Part shown: positions 12,409 to 20,717 of the stretch, one piece after another
How positions within the stretch are numbered: position 1 is the first letter of the stretch
Layout: each line of letters opens with the position of its first letter
DNA from: a virus
Direction: 5' to 3' (one strand)
Length of the DNA: 36,835 nucleotides
Virus record (IMG/VR): IMGVR_UViG_3300045922_000457
Location: 1-36,835 of that record
The notes under the pieces: model-generated
The model's input: only the letters and a program-made list of their open reading frames with translations
The model's database searches: none
Told to the model about the DNA's origin: nothing
Made by a program: the position numbers and the translations under genes

Positions 12409-13128
12409 ATGAGCACTGAAGATGCTGGTTCTGGCATTGTTAATTCTTGTGCAGTTTTTGATTCTAAAGGAGTTATCGAGTCTGGTGGAGTCAATGGGTC
12501 TTGTGGAGTCTATCGATCTTGCGGAGTTAATTATTCTGAAGGAGTTAGCGGTTCTAGCAGTGTTAACCTAACTAACGGCGTAAATGGGTCTTTCGGTGTT
12601 AACTTATCTAACGGTGTTAACGTTTCTTACGGAGTTAATAGGTCAGGCGCGGTTAGCTGGTCTTATGGGGTTGACTTGTCTACTGGTGTTAGCAATTCTT
12701 ACGGATTGTTTAATTGCAGAGGCGTGAGCTACTCTATTTTTGATGTTAATAGAAAAACTTGTCCCACAATCTTTGGGAAAAAAGTTTCTGAAAAAAGATT
12801 TGAAGAAGTGTTTGATAAAATTAAGAAACTAAGTAATGGTTGGTATCCTGAATTCAATAACATAAAATCTCTTTATTTAAAGAATGGATCCAATTGGGTA
12901 AAGACGCCAATTAAAGATGCTGTTGAATTATCAGCAAAAGAGGCTTGGAGTGGCATGCCCAAAGAACTTTTAGAATATATCAAAAACCTGCCAGAATTTG
13001 ATGCTGACATATTTTTTGAGGTAACAGGAATCGATCTTCGATGTCCAAAGACAATTAAGATAAGTCACGAAGGCAGGGAGTTTGAGATTGATGTTGAAAA
13101 AGCAAAAGAACTGGGGGTTATAAAATGA
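12409..13128 (+). CDS. Hexapeptide tandem-repeat protein (GVNxSx type, 239 aa)
   Basis: Residues ~8-110 are built from about 16 six-residue units of the form (S/T)-x-G-V-(N/S)-x, for example SCGVNY, SFGVNL, SNGVNV and SYGVNR. This predicts a solenoid, distinct from the pentapeptide repeats elsewhere in this phage. A non-repetitive C-terminal half of ~125 residues follows (SLYLKNGSNWVKTPIKDA and a short beta end). A strong GGAGG precedes ATG 12409. It lies directly after the recombination genes and overlaps the next gene as ATGA. The function is unknown. Confidence 0.75.
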   Translation: MSTEDAGSGIVNSCAVFDSKGVIESGGVNGSCGVYRSCGVNYSEGVSGSSSVNLTNGVNGSFGVNLSNGVNVSYGVNRSGAVSWSYGVDLSTGVSNSYGLFNCRGVSYSIFDVNRKTCPTIFGKKVSEKRFEEVFDKIKKLSNGWYPEFNNIKSLYLKNGSNWVKTPIKDAVELSAKEAWSGMPKELLEYIKNLPEFDADIFFEVTGIDLRCPKTIKISHEGREFEIDVEKAKELGVIK

Positions 13129-13424
13129 GCAACAAAACGCCAAAAACATTACGAGAATACGCAGCGTTGCTTTGCAAAAGAGAGGGTGGCAAGTCACAGG
13201 CTAAAATCCATGACGTGCACCAGATATTATGCATGATAGCTGATGATTTATTTTTAGATTGGCTTCTTGGCTGCGAAGATCAAGGCACGCTGTGTGCAAG
13301 AAAATTATCAAAAACACAACCATTTGATTTGCGAAGTCTGTTTATATCTTCTGGAGCCAAAAGATGGACTAAAATGATGCTTGGAAAAAGTGGTGGTAAA
13401 ACCAAAAAGAGAAAGCTTAAATGA
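13125..13424 (+). CDS. Unknown basic protein (99 aa)
   Basis: It is joined to both neighbours by 4-bp ATGA overlaps. The N-terminal part is helical (LREYAALLCKREGGKSQAK), the middle carries aromatic and acidic residues (IADDLFLDWLLG) and the end is strongly basic (GKTKKRKLK), which suits nucleic-acid binding. No motif is decisive. By position it is a middle-early gene in the same transcript as the hexapeptide-repeat protein. Confidence 0.65.
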   Translation: MSNKTPKTLREYAALLCKREGGKSQAKIHDVHQILCMIADDLFLDWLLGCEDQGTLCARKLSKTQPFDLRSLFISSGAKRWTKMMLGKSGGKTKKRKLK

Positions 13425-13711
13425 GTGGAGAAAGTATGGCGAGTGCATTGGTTAACTATACCGAGTTTGTTTATGATAATCACCAAAAAAGACTTGGAGC
13501 CATGCGTGACAGTAAAACCATTGTTATAACATCAGGAGAAATTCGTTTCGATGATATTTGGGGAGGTTGTGTTTCGGCCATAAAAAACAATTACTCATTA
13601 GTTCTTGATTCGTATGATAGAGAGCTGTTGAGAATAAATAGTATTGAAATATTTCACGATAACGACAAATTAAAGAACTTAAATGAAAACACTTATCTTT
13701 CATATTTTTGA
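13421..13711 (+). CDS. Unknown protein (96 aa)
   Basis: It starts within the previous gene's stop (ATGA). The product is a mixed alpha/beta protein with a conserved-looking TIVITSGEIRFDDIWGG segment and no membrane span. Its last 29 bases also encode the start of the lipoprotein gene in another frame. No family recognised; a second ATG eight bases after a GGAG-like purine stretch (13436) is an alternative start. Confidence 0.6.
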   Translation: MSGESMASALVNYTEFVYDNHQKRLGAMRDSKTIVITSGEIRFDDIWGGCVSAIKNNYSLVLDSYDRELLRINSIEIFHDNDKLKNLNENTYLSYF

Positions 13712-13871
13712 CATATTGATATGGGTTTTGGCTATATTAATTTGGGTTTTGGTTCCGGTAGGTTGCACTTCGGTTCCAAAACCGGACAGGCGTGAAATTA
13801 AAGAGATTCCTTATGTTTTTAGCTGCGAATTGAGAATGCAAGGTGGACACAAGGTGTACATATGCCCATAA
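13683..13871 (+). CDS. Small lipoprotein A (62 aa)
   Basis: The N terminus has Lys2, then a long hydrophobic segment (FHIFDILIWVLAILIWVL) ending in a lipobox-like VPVGC, so mature protein should start at Cys28 as an outer- or inner-membrane lipoprotein. The short mature part ends in SCELRMQGGHKVYICP, a Cys-x-GGH-x-IC hairpin shared with the lipoproteins at 34137 and 35168. It is unusual to find one within early genes. It could be an exclusion or spanin-like factor. The start overlaps the upstream gene by 29 bp. Confidence 0.65.
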   Translation: MKTLIFHIFDILIWVLAILIWVLVPVGCTSVPKPDRREIKEIPYVFSCELRMQGGHKVYICP

Positions 13872-14605
13872 ATAAACCTTTAGATAAAGAGCTGGTAGAA
13901 AAGGTTTTATGTCTCGCCAAAGAGATGAATGGAAAACAAATAGCTGAAAATCTTGGAATTAATACCAATAGGGTTTGGTATATTCTAAAGAAGTATAATG
14001 TTAAGCCCAAGAAAACCCACCACAGAGATATCTCTCAAGTTTTAGAGATTGTTAGATATTGCAAAATCCACAAAAGAAAAAAGACTCTTGAGAAGTTTGG
14101 GATTACAAAACATCAGCTTCAACGTTGTCATATCAGGTATAAAAAAATTCAAAAGAAATTCATTGAGCGCGAGCCACAGCTGAGACAGGCGGCGTTTTCT
14201 TACGCTTTTGTGAAAGAGAATTGCTTAAAAGAAACCGCGGAAGAGTTTGCATCTTATTGCGTTGAAAAGTTCATTGAAAAAGATAAAGGAGTTTTCTTTG
14301 AAACGGCATTTGCTGATTTCATGCGTGAGCGCGTTGGAAGAGTTGGAACCGCCAAGAGCGAAGCCAATAAAGCTACATTAAGCATTCTTGAAAAGGAAGT
14401 TTCCTACACAATGAATGACGAAGGATCTGTTTACGATTTACTGCCAAAAACACTGAACGGATTACTAGTAGCCCTCGTTTACAAATACGGGCTTACAAAA
14501 AGAGAAATAGCGCAACATCTTGGAGTTACTGAATCTGCCGTTGGGATTAGAATTAATAGAACAATAGAAAGGATGAGAGAGCAATATGGAAGAAGTTTGG
14601 CGTGA
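13862..14605 (+). CDS. Sigma-like transcription regulator with two HTH motifs
   Basis: The 247-aa protein has an N-terminal HTH (MNGKQIAENLGINTNRVWYI, residues 22-41) and a C-terminal one (LTKREIAQHLGVTESAVGIR, about 211-230) that closely resembles sigma-70 region 4. The helical middle (FVKENCLKETAEEFASYCVE) is loosely like region 2. AAGGTG precedes ATG 13862. It sits near the end of the early unit, where a late-gene switch would be expected, and the late unit has no recognised phage RNA polymerase. I infer a late sigma or activator; a non-sigma HTH regulator is the alternative. Confidence 0.55.
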   Translation: MPINKPLDKELVEKVLCLAKEMNGKQIAENLGINTNRVWYILKKYNVKPKKTHHRDISQVLEIVRYCKIHKRKKTLEKFGITKHQLQRCHIRYKKIQKKFIEREPQLRQAAFSYAFVKENCLKETAEEFASYCVEKFIEKDKGVFFETAFADFMRERVGRVGTAKSEANKATLSILEKEVSYTMNDEGSVYDLLPKTLNGLLVALVYKYGLTKREIAQHLGVTESAVGIRINRTIERMREQYGRSLA

Positions 14606-14969
14606 TGTAAACGGTTTTTCTAATTACAAAGTAAGCAACACCGGACTTGTAAAAAGGTGTGAGATGACCGCTGTTTATTACAGGCAGTCAGAAAAATACA
14701 AATGGAAAGATAATAAAGCAGAGACGCATTATCCAGAAATAATACTTAAGCCTTGTTTAAAAATTGGTTACGGAAAAGATCCTGTTGTAAGACTTAGAAA
14801 CAGTAAAGGAGTTTATGTTTTTAGAAAGGTTTGCAGGCTTGTTTCAGAGTCATTTCTTGGTACATCAAATGTTAATCATAGGGATGGGAACAGGTGGAAT
14901 AACTCTGTTGAAAATTTAGAGGTAGAAAATGGAAAACAGCAATACTACATTTATAAAAAACAAGTATGA
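14586..14969 (+). CDS. HNH homing-type endonuclease with NUMOD4 motif
   Basis: The 127-aa product opens with EEVWRDVNGFSNYKVSNTG, a NUMOD4-type DNA-binding start. It ends in an HNH core NHRDGNRWNNSVENLEV (residues 97-113), with the usual Asn-His-Arg-Asp and Asn-Asn-x-x-x-Asn-Leu pattern. Such free-standing endonucleases nick or cut DNA at specific sites and spread between phages. It overlaps the sigma-like gene by 20 bp, so it is well settled in the operon and may have been co-opted. Confidence 0.85.
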   Translation: MEEVWRDVNGFSNYKVSNTGLVKRCEMTAVYYRQSEKYKWKDNKAETHYPEIILKPCLKIGYGKDPVVRLRNSKGVYVFRKVCRLVSESFLGTSNVNHRDGNRWNNSVENLEVENGKQQYYIYKKQV

Positions 14970-15117
14970 CCACGATTCGTGGAGGGCTTGTTCTAATTGC
15001 GGCAGAAGATGTAGACATGAAAGCGGAATCTGCTCTTCTTGCAGAACTGGTTTTACAGAATCAACAAAAAGAAATAGGAATAAACTGATAAGAAAAGGTA
15101 AGTCTAAGTATGAGTAA
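14929..15117 (+). CDS. Small zinc-ribbon protein (62 aa)
   Basis: Cys21-x2-Cys24 and Cys35-x2-Cys38 (with an extra Cys28) form a rubredoxin-like zinc knuckle pair within ~20 residues. The rest is basic (TKRNRNKLIRKGKSKY). AGAGG lies before ATG 14929, inside the HNH gene, with a 41-bp overlap. It probably binds nucleic acid or a host protein such as RNA polymerase; this is inference from the small basic zinc-finger type. Confidence 0.65.
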   Translation: MENSNTTFIKNKYDHDSWRACSNCGRRCRHESGICSSCRTGFTESTKRNRNKLIRKGKSKYE

Positions 15118-15775
15118 TGAAGTCAAGTTTAATGAAGAACAATTTAAAAGGCTGATGGTTATTTATAATAATCCCCATCTTTATTGTGCGTATCAAGTCA
15201 AATTGCATCTTTGGGGTGATAAGGATAAGCCTTTTTGCGTTTTTTATTACGAGTATTTCTCAAGCTGTTTATCTGAAAGTGGTCTATTCAAAAGAAAGCC
15301 AGATAGTGGTGATGAAATCAGCCATGACGAGGTCTTGGGGGCTTTGTATTGCTTGAATGCTTGCGATCCTAATGATGCAGCAGATATTGCAAGACTTATT
15401 CAGAAACGTGGATACATGGCTTATTCATTCAATAAAAATGCACACGATGTTTCACGCTTTGTTGGAAAACACTTCGATGTAAAAGGAGTTATTGATTATT
15501 TTGCTAACGATAAGGTTGACTATATTACACAGTTGTTTTGGGCAGCTACCATAATATCAAGGGCTTTGTCAAGAGATAAAGGTTGGAGCCATCATTTAAG
15601 GACTTGGATTGCTTCAGAGTTTGCAGATAAGGCAGGAACAATTACTAAATTGGCAATGATTTGTTATAGAATAATTATGAGGATTAAAGGCAAGACGTTG
15701 CCAGATGCGTTGCTTGGTTATTTTTATGATAAAGAAATTTACGAGCATGCAAAAGCAATAGGCGCAAAATGGTAG
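15110..15775 (+). CDS. Unknown protein (221 aa)
   Basis: This mostly helical soluble protein has several Cys and many aromatic residues, including a SGDEISHDEVLGALYCLNAC stretch (about residues 65-84). The later part (AATIISRALSRDKGWSHHLRTWI) is also helical. No catalytic pattern is recognised. It overlaps the zinc-ribbon gene by 8 bp and the 55-aa gene by 7 bp. Being encoded next to the convergence point with the late unit, it could be a virion or late-stage protein, but nothing confirms this. Confidence 0.65.
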   Translation: MSNEVKFNEEQFKRLMVIYNNPHLYCAYQVKLHLWGDKDKPFCVFYYEYFSSCLSESGLFKRKPDSGDEISHDEVLGALYCLNACDPNDAADIARLIQKRGYMAYSFNKNAHDVSRFVGKHFDVKGVIDYFANDKVDYITQLFWAATIISRALSRDKGWSHHLRTWIASEFADKAGTITKLAMICYRIIMRIKGKTLPDALLGYFYDKEIYEHAKAIGAKW

Positions 15776-15936
15776 AAGAAGAGTTTAGTGAGATTCATGT
15801 TGAGATTGAGTTTACTCGGGATAAAAGGAAGGCAATGATTATTTTTGAGTCTGAGAACGAGATTAAGATAGATGATTTAATTCAAATACTTAAAACTCTT
15901 GTTTTATCAAAAGATAATGGTAGCTCTGCTCATTGA
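15769..15936 (+). CDS. Small acidic protein (55 aa)
   Basis: ATG 15769 overlaps the preceding stop, and the frame runs to TGA 15936, 6 bp before the next gene. The product is acidic and beta/alpha in pattern (FSEIHVEIEFTRDKRKAMII, then IKIDDLIQILKTLVLS). The compact fit between two other genes is the main evidence. Function unknown. Confidence 0.55.
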   Translation: MVEEEFSEIHVEIEFTRDKRKAMIIFESENEIKIDDLIQILKTLVLSKDNGSSAH

Positions 15937-15942
15937 TTTGCA

Positions 15943-16164
15943 ATGAATAAAACAAAACAAGAAAACTCAGATATAGAGTTTCCATCTAACAGGACAGATA
16001 TCCCCTATAAAAGAGGGAAGTATTACCTAGCAGTTTTCAAATCTCTTGATGGCTCTTTAAACATATCAAACACTCTTTATCTCAACAAAGAACACGCAAA
16101 GTCAGAGCTTGGAGATATGTTTGTAGGTCTTGTTCAAAACCCAATCTTTGAAAAGTGGGATTGA
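15943..16164 (+). CDS. Unknown protein (73 aa), last early gene
   Basis: This short polar protein has a strand-rich centre (GKYYLAVFKSLDGSLNISN). It ends 3 bp from the stop of the convergent 975-aa late gene. No ribosome site better than a weak purine stretch is seen before ATG 15943, so it may be translated by reinitiation after the 55-aa gene. No family recognised. Confidence 0.55.
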   Translation: MNKTKQENSDIEFPSNRTDIPYKRGKYYLAVFKSLDGSLNISNTLYLNKEHAKSELGDMFVGLVQNPIFEKWD

Positions 16165-16167
16165 TTA

Positions 16168-19095
16168 TTATTTATCCTTAATAACCCTGTAGCCTCTAAT
16201 AGCTGCTGGAATTCCAATTACGGCTGCGTCACCGGCTTTTTTCATTATTGATTCTTTTGCAGCAGACTTCTGGGCTTGCTTTGACATTTCAGAAGTAATT
16301 GCTTCAGTCGTTACCCTTGCTCCACCGGACATTTCTTTTTGATAAAGTCTTCTTGCAATATCTAGTATCGCTTTATCTTTTATAGCTATAAGGTCAGCGT
16401 TGTCTCTTGGCATTACAATATCAAAAATTGCATTTATTACTCGCATTACCTTGCTAGGATTTGCCTGGCCCTCAGATATAACACTTGCAAGTCTATATCC
16501 CCTTCTTGATATCTCCTGCCTCATTAAGTCTTTGGTTTTGTGCTCTAACGCAGAGCCATATGCATCAATCTTCTCTGCTATCTTACCAAGAGTAACTATC
16601 TCGTTATAAGCCTTCTCTCCAAAGAGTGAAATCATATTAGCTTTGTTTTTTGTGTCTGTTATTACCTTGTTGAAAAACTGCGATCTATCAAAGCCAATAA
16701 ATTCCCCATCCTTGCCGATAGTGTACATTGCTTTATTAAAGTGAGACTTTTTAAATAAGTCCTCAATAACTTCTGCCTGTAACTCCAACTTGTTTGCTTC
16801 TGGCATTGCATGGAGAAGAAGCTTAGCGTCTTCTGTTGGCAAGTTAAGAAACGACTTACTTAAAAGGTCTGTGTCAAACGCTTTATCTATCTTTCTTAAA
16901 TCAGCATAGTTTAAAGTGTAGTCTTTTCTTGCCTGAAGAACATTATATGCTAAGTCTGGCCTTCCTTCCTTCGAGGCAATATCCATTGTGATATCAGCTC
17001 TCATCCTGTTAAGGATCCCAGATAGCTCTGCGGCTATTTTTTGCGCAGATGTCTTTTCTGAAATTGGAGAGTTAAATTCACCAACCCTTTGTGTCTTTGT
17101 TATGATGTCTGTGAGCTGTGGAAGAGTTATGTATGCTTCTCTCTCTGTGCCAGGAGGGCCCTGTGGTATAAATGCCCTTGCCCTAACATACTTTGCCTTC
17201 TCTTCGGCATACATCATTCCAATTTCTATATCATCAAATTGTTTTGCCATATTGCCAAGTGATTGCTTAAACTTCGAAAAACTTCTTAGCTCATTTGGCA
17301 TTTTGATGTTCCTAGTGTACCCAGGAAGGCTTTGTTGAGAAAATTCACCCGAAAACATTTGTTCTCCAATAGACTCAAATCCAGGAGATCCAGGAATCCT
17401 TTGCATTTCTATAGTGCGACCAAGGTCTGAAGCGCCCCTTGGGGGAAGTCCACCTTGCATACCAGGGATTAAAAAGGAATCTTGCGTTGGTGGTGCGGTT
17501 AAAGCATCCTGTATAGCGCTAATGTATTCCCCATCTTTTGGTCTTTCAGGAAAAATTCTGGTAGTTTCAAATTCAATTGGCTCAGACAAACCATAACGTC
17601 CAGAGCCCCTTGTAGAGTAATTCTTTAGTTGAATATATATCTGCAATAAGTCCTTTTCTCCTTCGGTGGCAAGTGTAGGATGCTTAATCAGCGACTTTGC
17701 AACCTTCGCAGAATCAATTACTCCGTTTGTTAAAACCTCTTCTCCAAGTTGTTCTATAATCGCATCTTCAAATGCGGCAAGTATTGGAGTAGGGTTTATT
17801 ATCTGTTTGTTCTTTAAGTTTGGAACACTATAATATAGTTCATTCTCGTTTTTTTTAATTCTTTCAAGGGCACCTTTAACTTCTCTTTCGATAAAACTCT
17901 CTTTCTGCCTTCCGCCAGGAGTGTATGTTACGTCTTTAATTGACTTACCAGGTGGCAGTTTTGGTGCTCTTGATTTTAGAATTGAAACAGCATCATCAAG
18001 AATCTTTGCTTGCTCTAAGTTTCTTTGGATAAGGTATGATCTTACCGCTGGATCTTTTGCAACCTCTAATTCTAGATCAACAATCTCGCTAGCATATGGA
18101 ACTCCAAGTGCTCTTTGACCAGGAGTCAATATGTCAGAAACGAGACCCTTATCTGAAGCCCTTGCACCAGCTTCTGCTATTTGGCTAGTGCCCTCTTTTA
18201 TTGCTCTGTTGGTTTTTGCAGCTTTATAAAAGAATCCACCAACTGCTTCGCCTGCTAACTGAGAGACTCCCTCAATCATAGCGGAAGCAAGTGGTGGCGT
18301 TTTTCCTTTGAACTTAAGGAAATAATCAACCAATGCGGGTTCTTCTACAGTTTTTGCAAAATATTCCCCAATAGGACTTGCCTGAGTCAGTCCAGCACCA
18401 ACTCCAGATGCTCCAGCTCTGGTTAAAGCACCAGCGATAGAACCAATCTCTTTCGCTGCCTTAAATCCAAGCGTTCCAGGTATAAAAGCAGAAGCCATAG
18501 AGGCCAAGCTCGAAGGAGCATCAATAAGTGAAGAAATAAAGTCCATTCTCTTGTTGAAGGCTTTAAACAAGACCGGATCATCTTCAATTGGTTTCCATGT
18601 TCCTTTGTTTCCTCTTCTGAACAATACCTGGCCATCTTCTTGGATCATTAGCTTGTATTCTTTTCCAACATCCTTTTCTATCCCGCTTTCCCCAAAGCTA
18701 GTGTAGAATCCAAGTGGTGTTTTTATCGTCTCAAGATCACCAATGGCGTCACCTTCTCTTATTTTAAATCGCACCTCAACACCTTTTGGATCCTTTGAAC
18801 CAAAGTTATTGTTTATTATTGAATTAAAAATAGATTGCTCATCATTGGCAGATGCAGAAGAAACTACAGCATCAACAACATTTTTGACTATATCTGGCCA
18901 CGCGTTTGGAACCACTTGTCTTGGTGCAGGTGTTGGCATAGGAGTAATTTGCTCTGGTGGCTTTTGGGGTTGGTTTATATTTATGTCCATTCCTTCAAAC
19001 TCAAATGTCTGCTTTTCTGGATAAACAACTTTTGGTTGTATTCCTTCTTGAAGGTCGTTTGGTCCTTGTGCGTTTGGGCTTTCTAGCTGTTTCAT
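16168..19095 (-). CDS. Large internal virion / DNA-ejection protein (975 aa)
   Basis: This is the last and largest late gene. The N terminus is Pro/Gln-rich and probably disordered (residues ~1-65). An Ala/Gly-rich, mildly hydrophobic region near residues 190-290 could insert in membranes (SLASMASAFIPGTLGFKA). The rest is long, helical and charged. Podoviruses encode two or three such large proteins after the tail genes; they leave the head first and form a channel across the envelope (compare T7 gp14-gp16). No lytic transglycosylase motif is visible. It overlaps the upstream gene as ATGA. Confidence 0.6.
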   Translation of the reverse strand: MKQLESPNAQGPNDLQEGIQPKVVYPEKQTFEFEGMDININQPQKPPEQITPMPTPAPRQVVPNAWPDIVKNVVDAVVSSASANDEQSIFNSIINNNFGSKDPKGVEVRFKIREGDAIGDLETIKTPLGFYTSFGESGIEKDVGKEYKLMIQEDGQVLFRRGNKGTWKPIEDDPVLFKAFNKRMDFISSLIDAPSSLASMASAFIPGTLGFKAAKEIGSIAGALTRAGASGVGAGLTQASPIGEYFAKTVEEPALVDYFLKFKGKTPPLASAMIEGVSQLAGEAVGGFFYKAAKTNRAIKEGTSQIAEAGARASDKGLVSDILTPGQRALGVPYASEIVDLELEVAKDPAVRSYLIQRNLEQAKILDDAVSILKSRAPKLPPGKSIKDVTYTPGGRQKESFIEREVKGALERIKKNENELYYSVPNLKNKQIINPTPILAAFEDAIIEQLGEEVLTNGVIDSAKVAKSLIKHPTLATEGEKDLLQIYIQLKNYSTRGSGRYGLSEPIEFETTRIFPERPKDGEYISAIQDALTAPPTQDSFLIPGMQGGLPPRGASDLGRTIEMQRIPGSPGFESIGEQMFSGEFSQQSLPGYTRNIKMPNELRSFSKFKQSLGNMAKQFDDIEIGMMYAEEKAKYVRARAFIPQGPPGTEREAYITLPQLTDIITKTQRVGEFNSPISEKTSAQKIAAELSGILNRMRADITMDIASKEGRPDLAYNVLQARKDYTLNYADLRKIDKAFDTDLLSKSFLNLPTEDAKLLLHAMPEANKLELQAEVIEDLFKKSHFNKAMYTIGKDGEFIGFDRSQFFNKVITDTKNKANMISLFGEKAYNEIVTLGKIAEKIDAYGSALEHKTKDLMRQEISRRGYRLASVISEGQANPSKVMRVINAIFDIVMPRDNADLIAIKDKAILDIARRLYQKEMSGGARVTTEAITSEMSKQAQKSAAKESIMKKAGDAAVIGIPAAIRGYRVIKDK

Positions 19096-20714
19096 TGACT
19101 TTCTCCAAAGTTAAGCTCAATCTGCCTTAAATACTCATCTAGGTATTTTGACGCTTCCTCGTCTGAAAGTGTAATTCCTCTTTCTCTCAGTGTTTTGTTT
19201 TTAAACGCCTTTAGCTTTTGTTGGTATGTCATAGATGGTAGTATACTTCTTGATAGTATTCCGTTTTGAATTGCTTGTGCAATAATTGCAGGCTTCACGG
19301 ATTTTTCATAAGAAGTCTTGAAATACCTGTTTCCAGTTTCGTTTTTTGCGGTTTCGTGGATAAAGTTAATGGAATCAGTGTACTCTTGAATAAGAATGTC
19401 CTTGATTACTTTTATTTTGTCTGCCAATGCTTTTTGGGCTTCTTTGCTTGCTTGTCTGTTCCATTTTTTACCAAGCCATGAATCAATGTCGTTCTGGAGT
19501 GACTCAAGATTGTTTATTAAACTAGCCCATCGTTGTTCTTGCAATTGCAGTGGACCTTTTTCAGAATTGAGCCTTGCCAACATTGGCTTAATCTCTTGAA
19601 ACGCTGCAACTGTTGGGTTCTTTTGAACCTTTTCTAGTCTTCTAACAAAGGCGTATACTTCTACATAACCCTTATGGATTTCCTTTAAGTCTTTGTTTAC
19701 ATTCTCAGTTATATTAACAGCAATCTTCTGGTCCTCTTTTCCTTCGTGGTAAAGATCGCCAATTCTTTTTAGTTCAGATAATTCTGGAATAATTTCCTTG
19801 TATATAACGTTTATGTCTTGTTCATTCTGGAGTCTTTTAATAGCAGAGTTGATTCTGCTAGTTGTAAATGGAGCTGTATATATTGTCTTTGCAAGTTCAA
19901 TACCGCTATCTCTAGCTTGTTTTAACCTTTCTTCTTTTTTCCTTTCGATATTCCCTTCAGCAATCTTAATGTTGTCTCTTTGCAGGTTTTTTGCGGCTTG
20001 AGTTAGCAGTGCCTTAATAGCTGGGTCCTTTTCGTCTGCTCCATCCGGCAACATCATGACCTTTTCATACGTCTCTTGGCTTAACTCATCAGGAACATAC
20101 CCAGATTCACCACCTCTTATTGCAGAAAAGAGACTGTTTATTTGACTTTTTAATCCAGATATAATGTTTGGTTTTTCTTCCCTCTTGGTTAATGGTCCTA
20201 TTGTTTGAACATCACTCTTGAGCGCTTCGTTTAAATACTTAACCAAAAGATCAGCATCCCAATAACCCATTTGGGTCATGTTGTCGAACAGTACTCCAAA
20301 CCTTTTCGCCTTTTCTTGGTTGTTTGGATCTAACATCGCTTGTTTTTTGGCCTCTGCAAGCTCAACAAGTTTTTGTCCAATTGTTGGGTCATGTTTGAGC
20401 ATTTCTTTGAATTCTGGATTAAACGGTTTTTTTCCTGCCCTTTGGAAAAGTGAGTCAGATGAATCTATGAGAGACTTTCTAAGTTTAGAGTTCGTTCCTG
20501 GAGCAAACGCAATTCTCATTAGGTCAGTTGCTCTTTTTTCAAATTCAAATTTAAGCTTCTCTTCTTTGAGAGCAATATTTTTCTTTTGGATTTCGTTCTG
20601 TATCCTTGCCTGCTCAGCAGCTTGAGCAACCTTCATTCCAGTTTCAAAGGCAGAACCGAATTGTTTTATATTTTCAATGTTTCCAGTTAGTGCCATTTTT
20701 ATTATGTCAGACAT
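19092..20714 (-). CDS. Internal virion / ejection-type helical protein (540 aa)
   Basis: The protein is almost entirely helical and charged, with long coiled-coil-like stretches (EEKLKFEFEKRATDLMRI, residues ~51-68) and no signal or membrane span. It lies between the 246-aa Ala/Gly/Gln-rich protein and the 975-aa protein, a three-gene set that matches podoviral ejection modules. Specific homology is not visible to me, so the call rests on position, size and composition. Confidence 0.55.
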   Translation of the reverse strand: MSDIIKMALTGNIENIKQFGSAFETGMKVAQAAEQARIQNEIQKKNIALKEEKLKFEFEKRATDLMRIAFAPGTNSKLRKSLIDSSDSLFQRAGKKPFNPEFKEMLKHDPTIGQKLVELAEAKKQAMLDPNNQEKAKRFGVLFDNMTQMGYWDADLLVKYLNEALKSDVQTIGPLTKREEKPNIISGLKSQINSLFSAIRGGESGYVPDELSQETYEKVMMLPDGADEKDPAIKALLTQAAKNLQRDNIKIAEGNIERKKEERLKQARDSGIELAKTIYTAPFTTSRINSAIKRLQNEQDINVIYKEIIPELSELKRIGDLYHEGKEDQKIAVNITENVNKDLKEIHKGYVEVYAFVRRLEKVQKNPTVAAFQEIKPMLARLNSEKGPLQLQEQRWASLINNLESLQNDIDSWLGKKWNRQASKEAQKALADKIKVIKDILIQEYTDSINFIHETAKNETGNRYFKTSYEKSVKPAIIAQAIQNGILSRSILPSMTYQQKLKAFKNKTLRERGITLSDEEASKYLDEYLRQIELNFGESQ

Positions 20715-20717
20715 GGA

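Noticed and set aside
3067-16164. Temperate lifestyle genes
   Set aside because: No integrase, excisionase or CI-type repressor pattern was found, so lysogeny is not claimed; absence is only as good as my recognition of the unknown genes.
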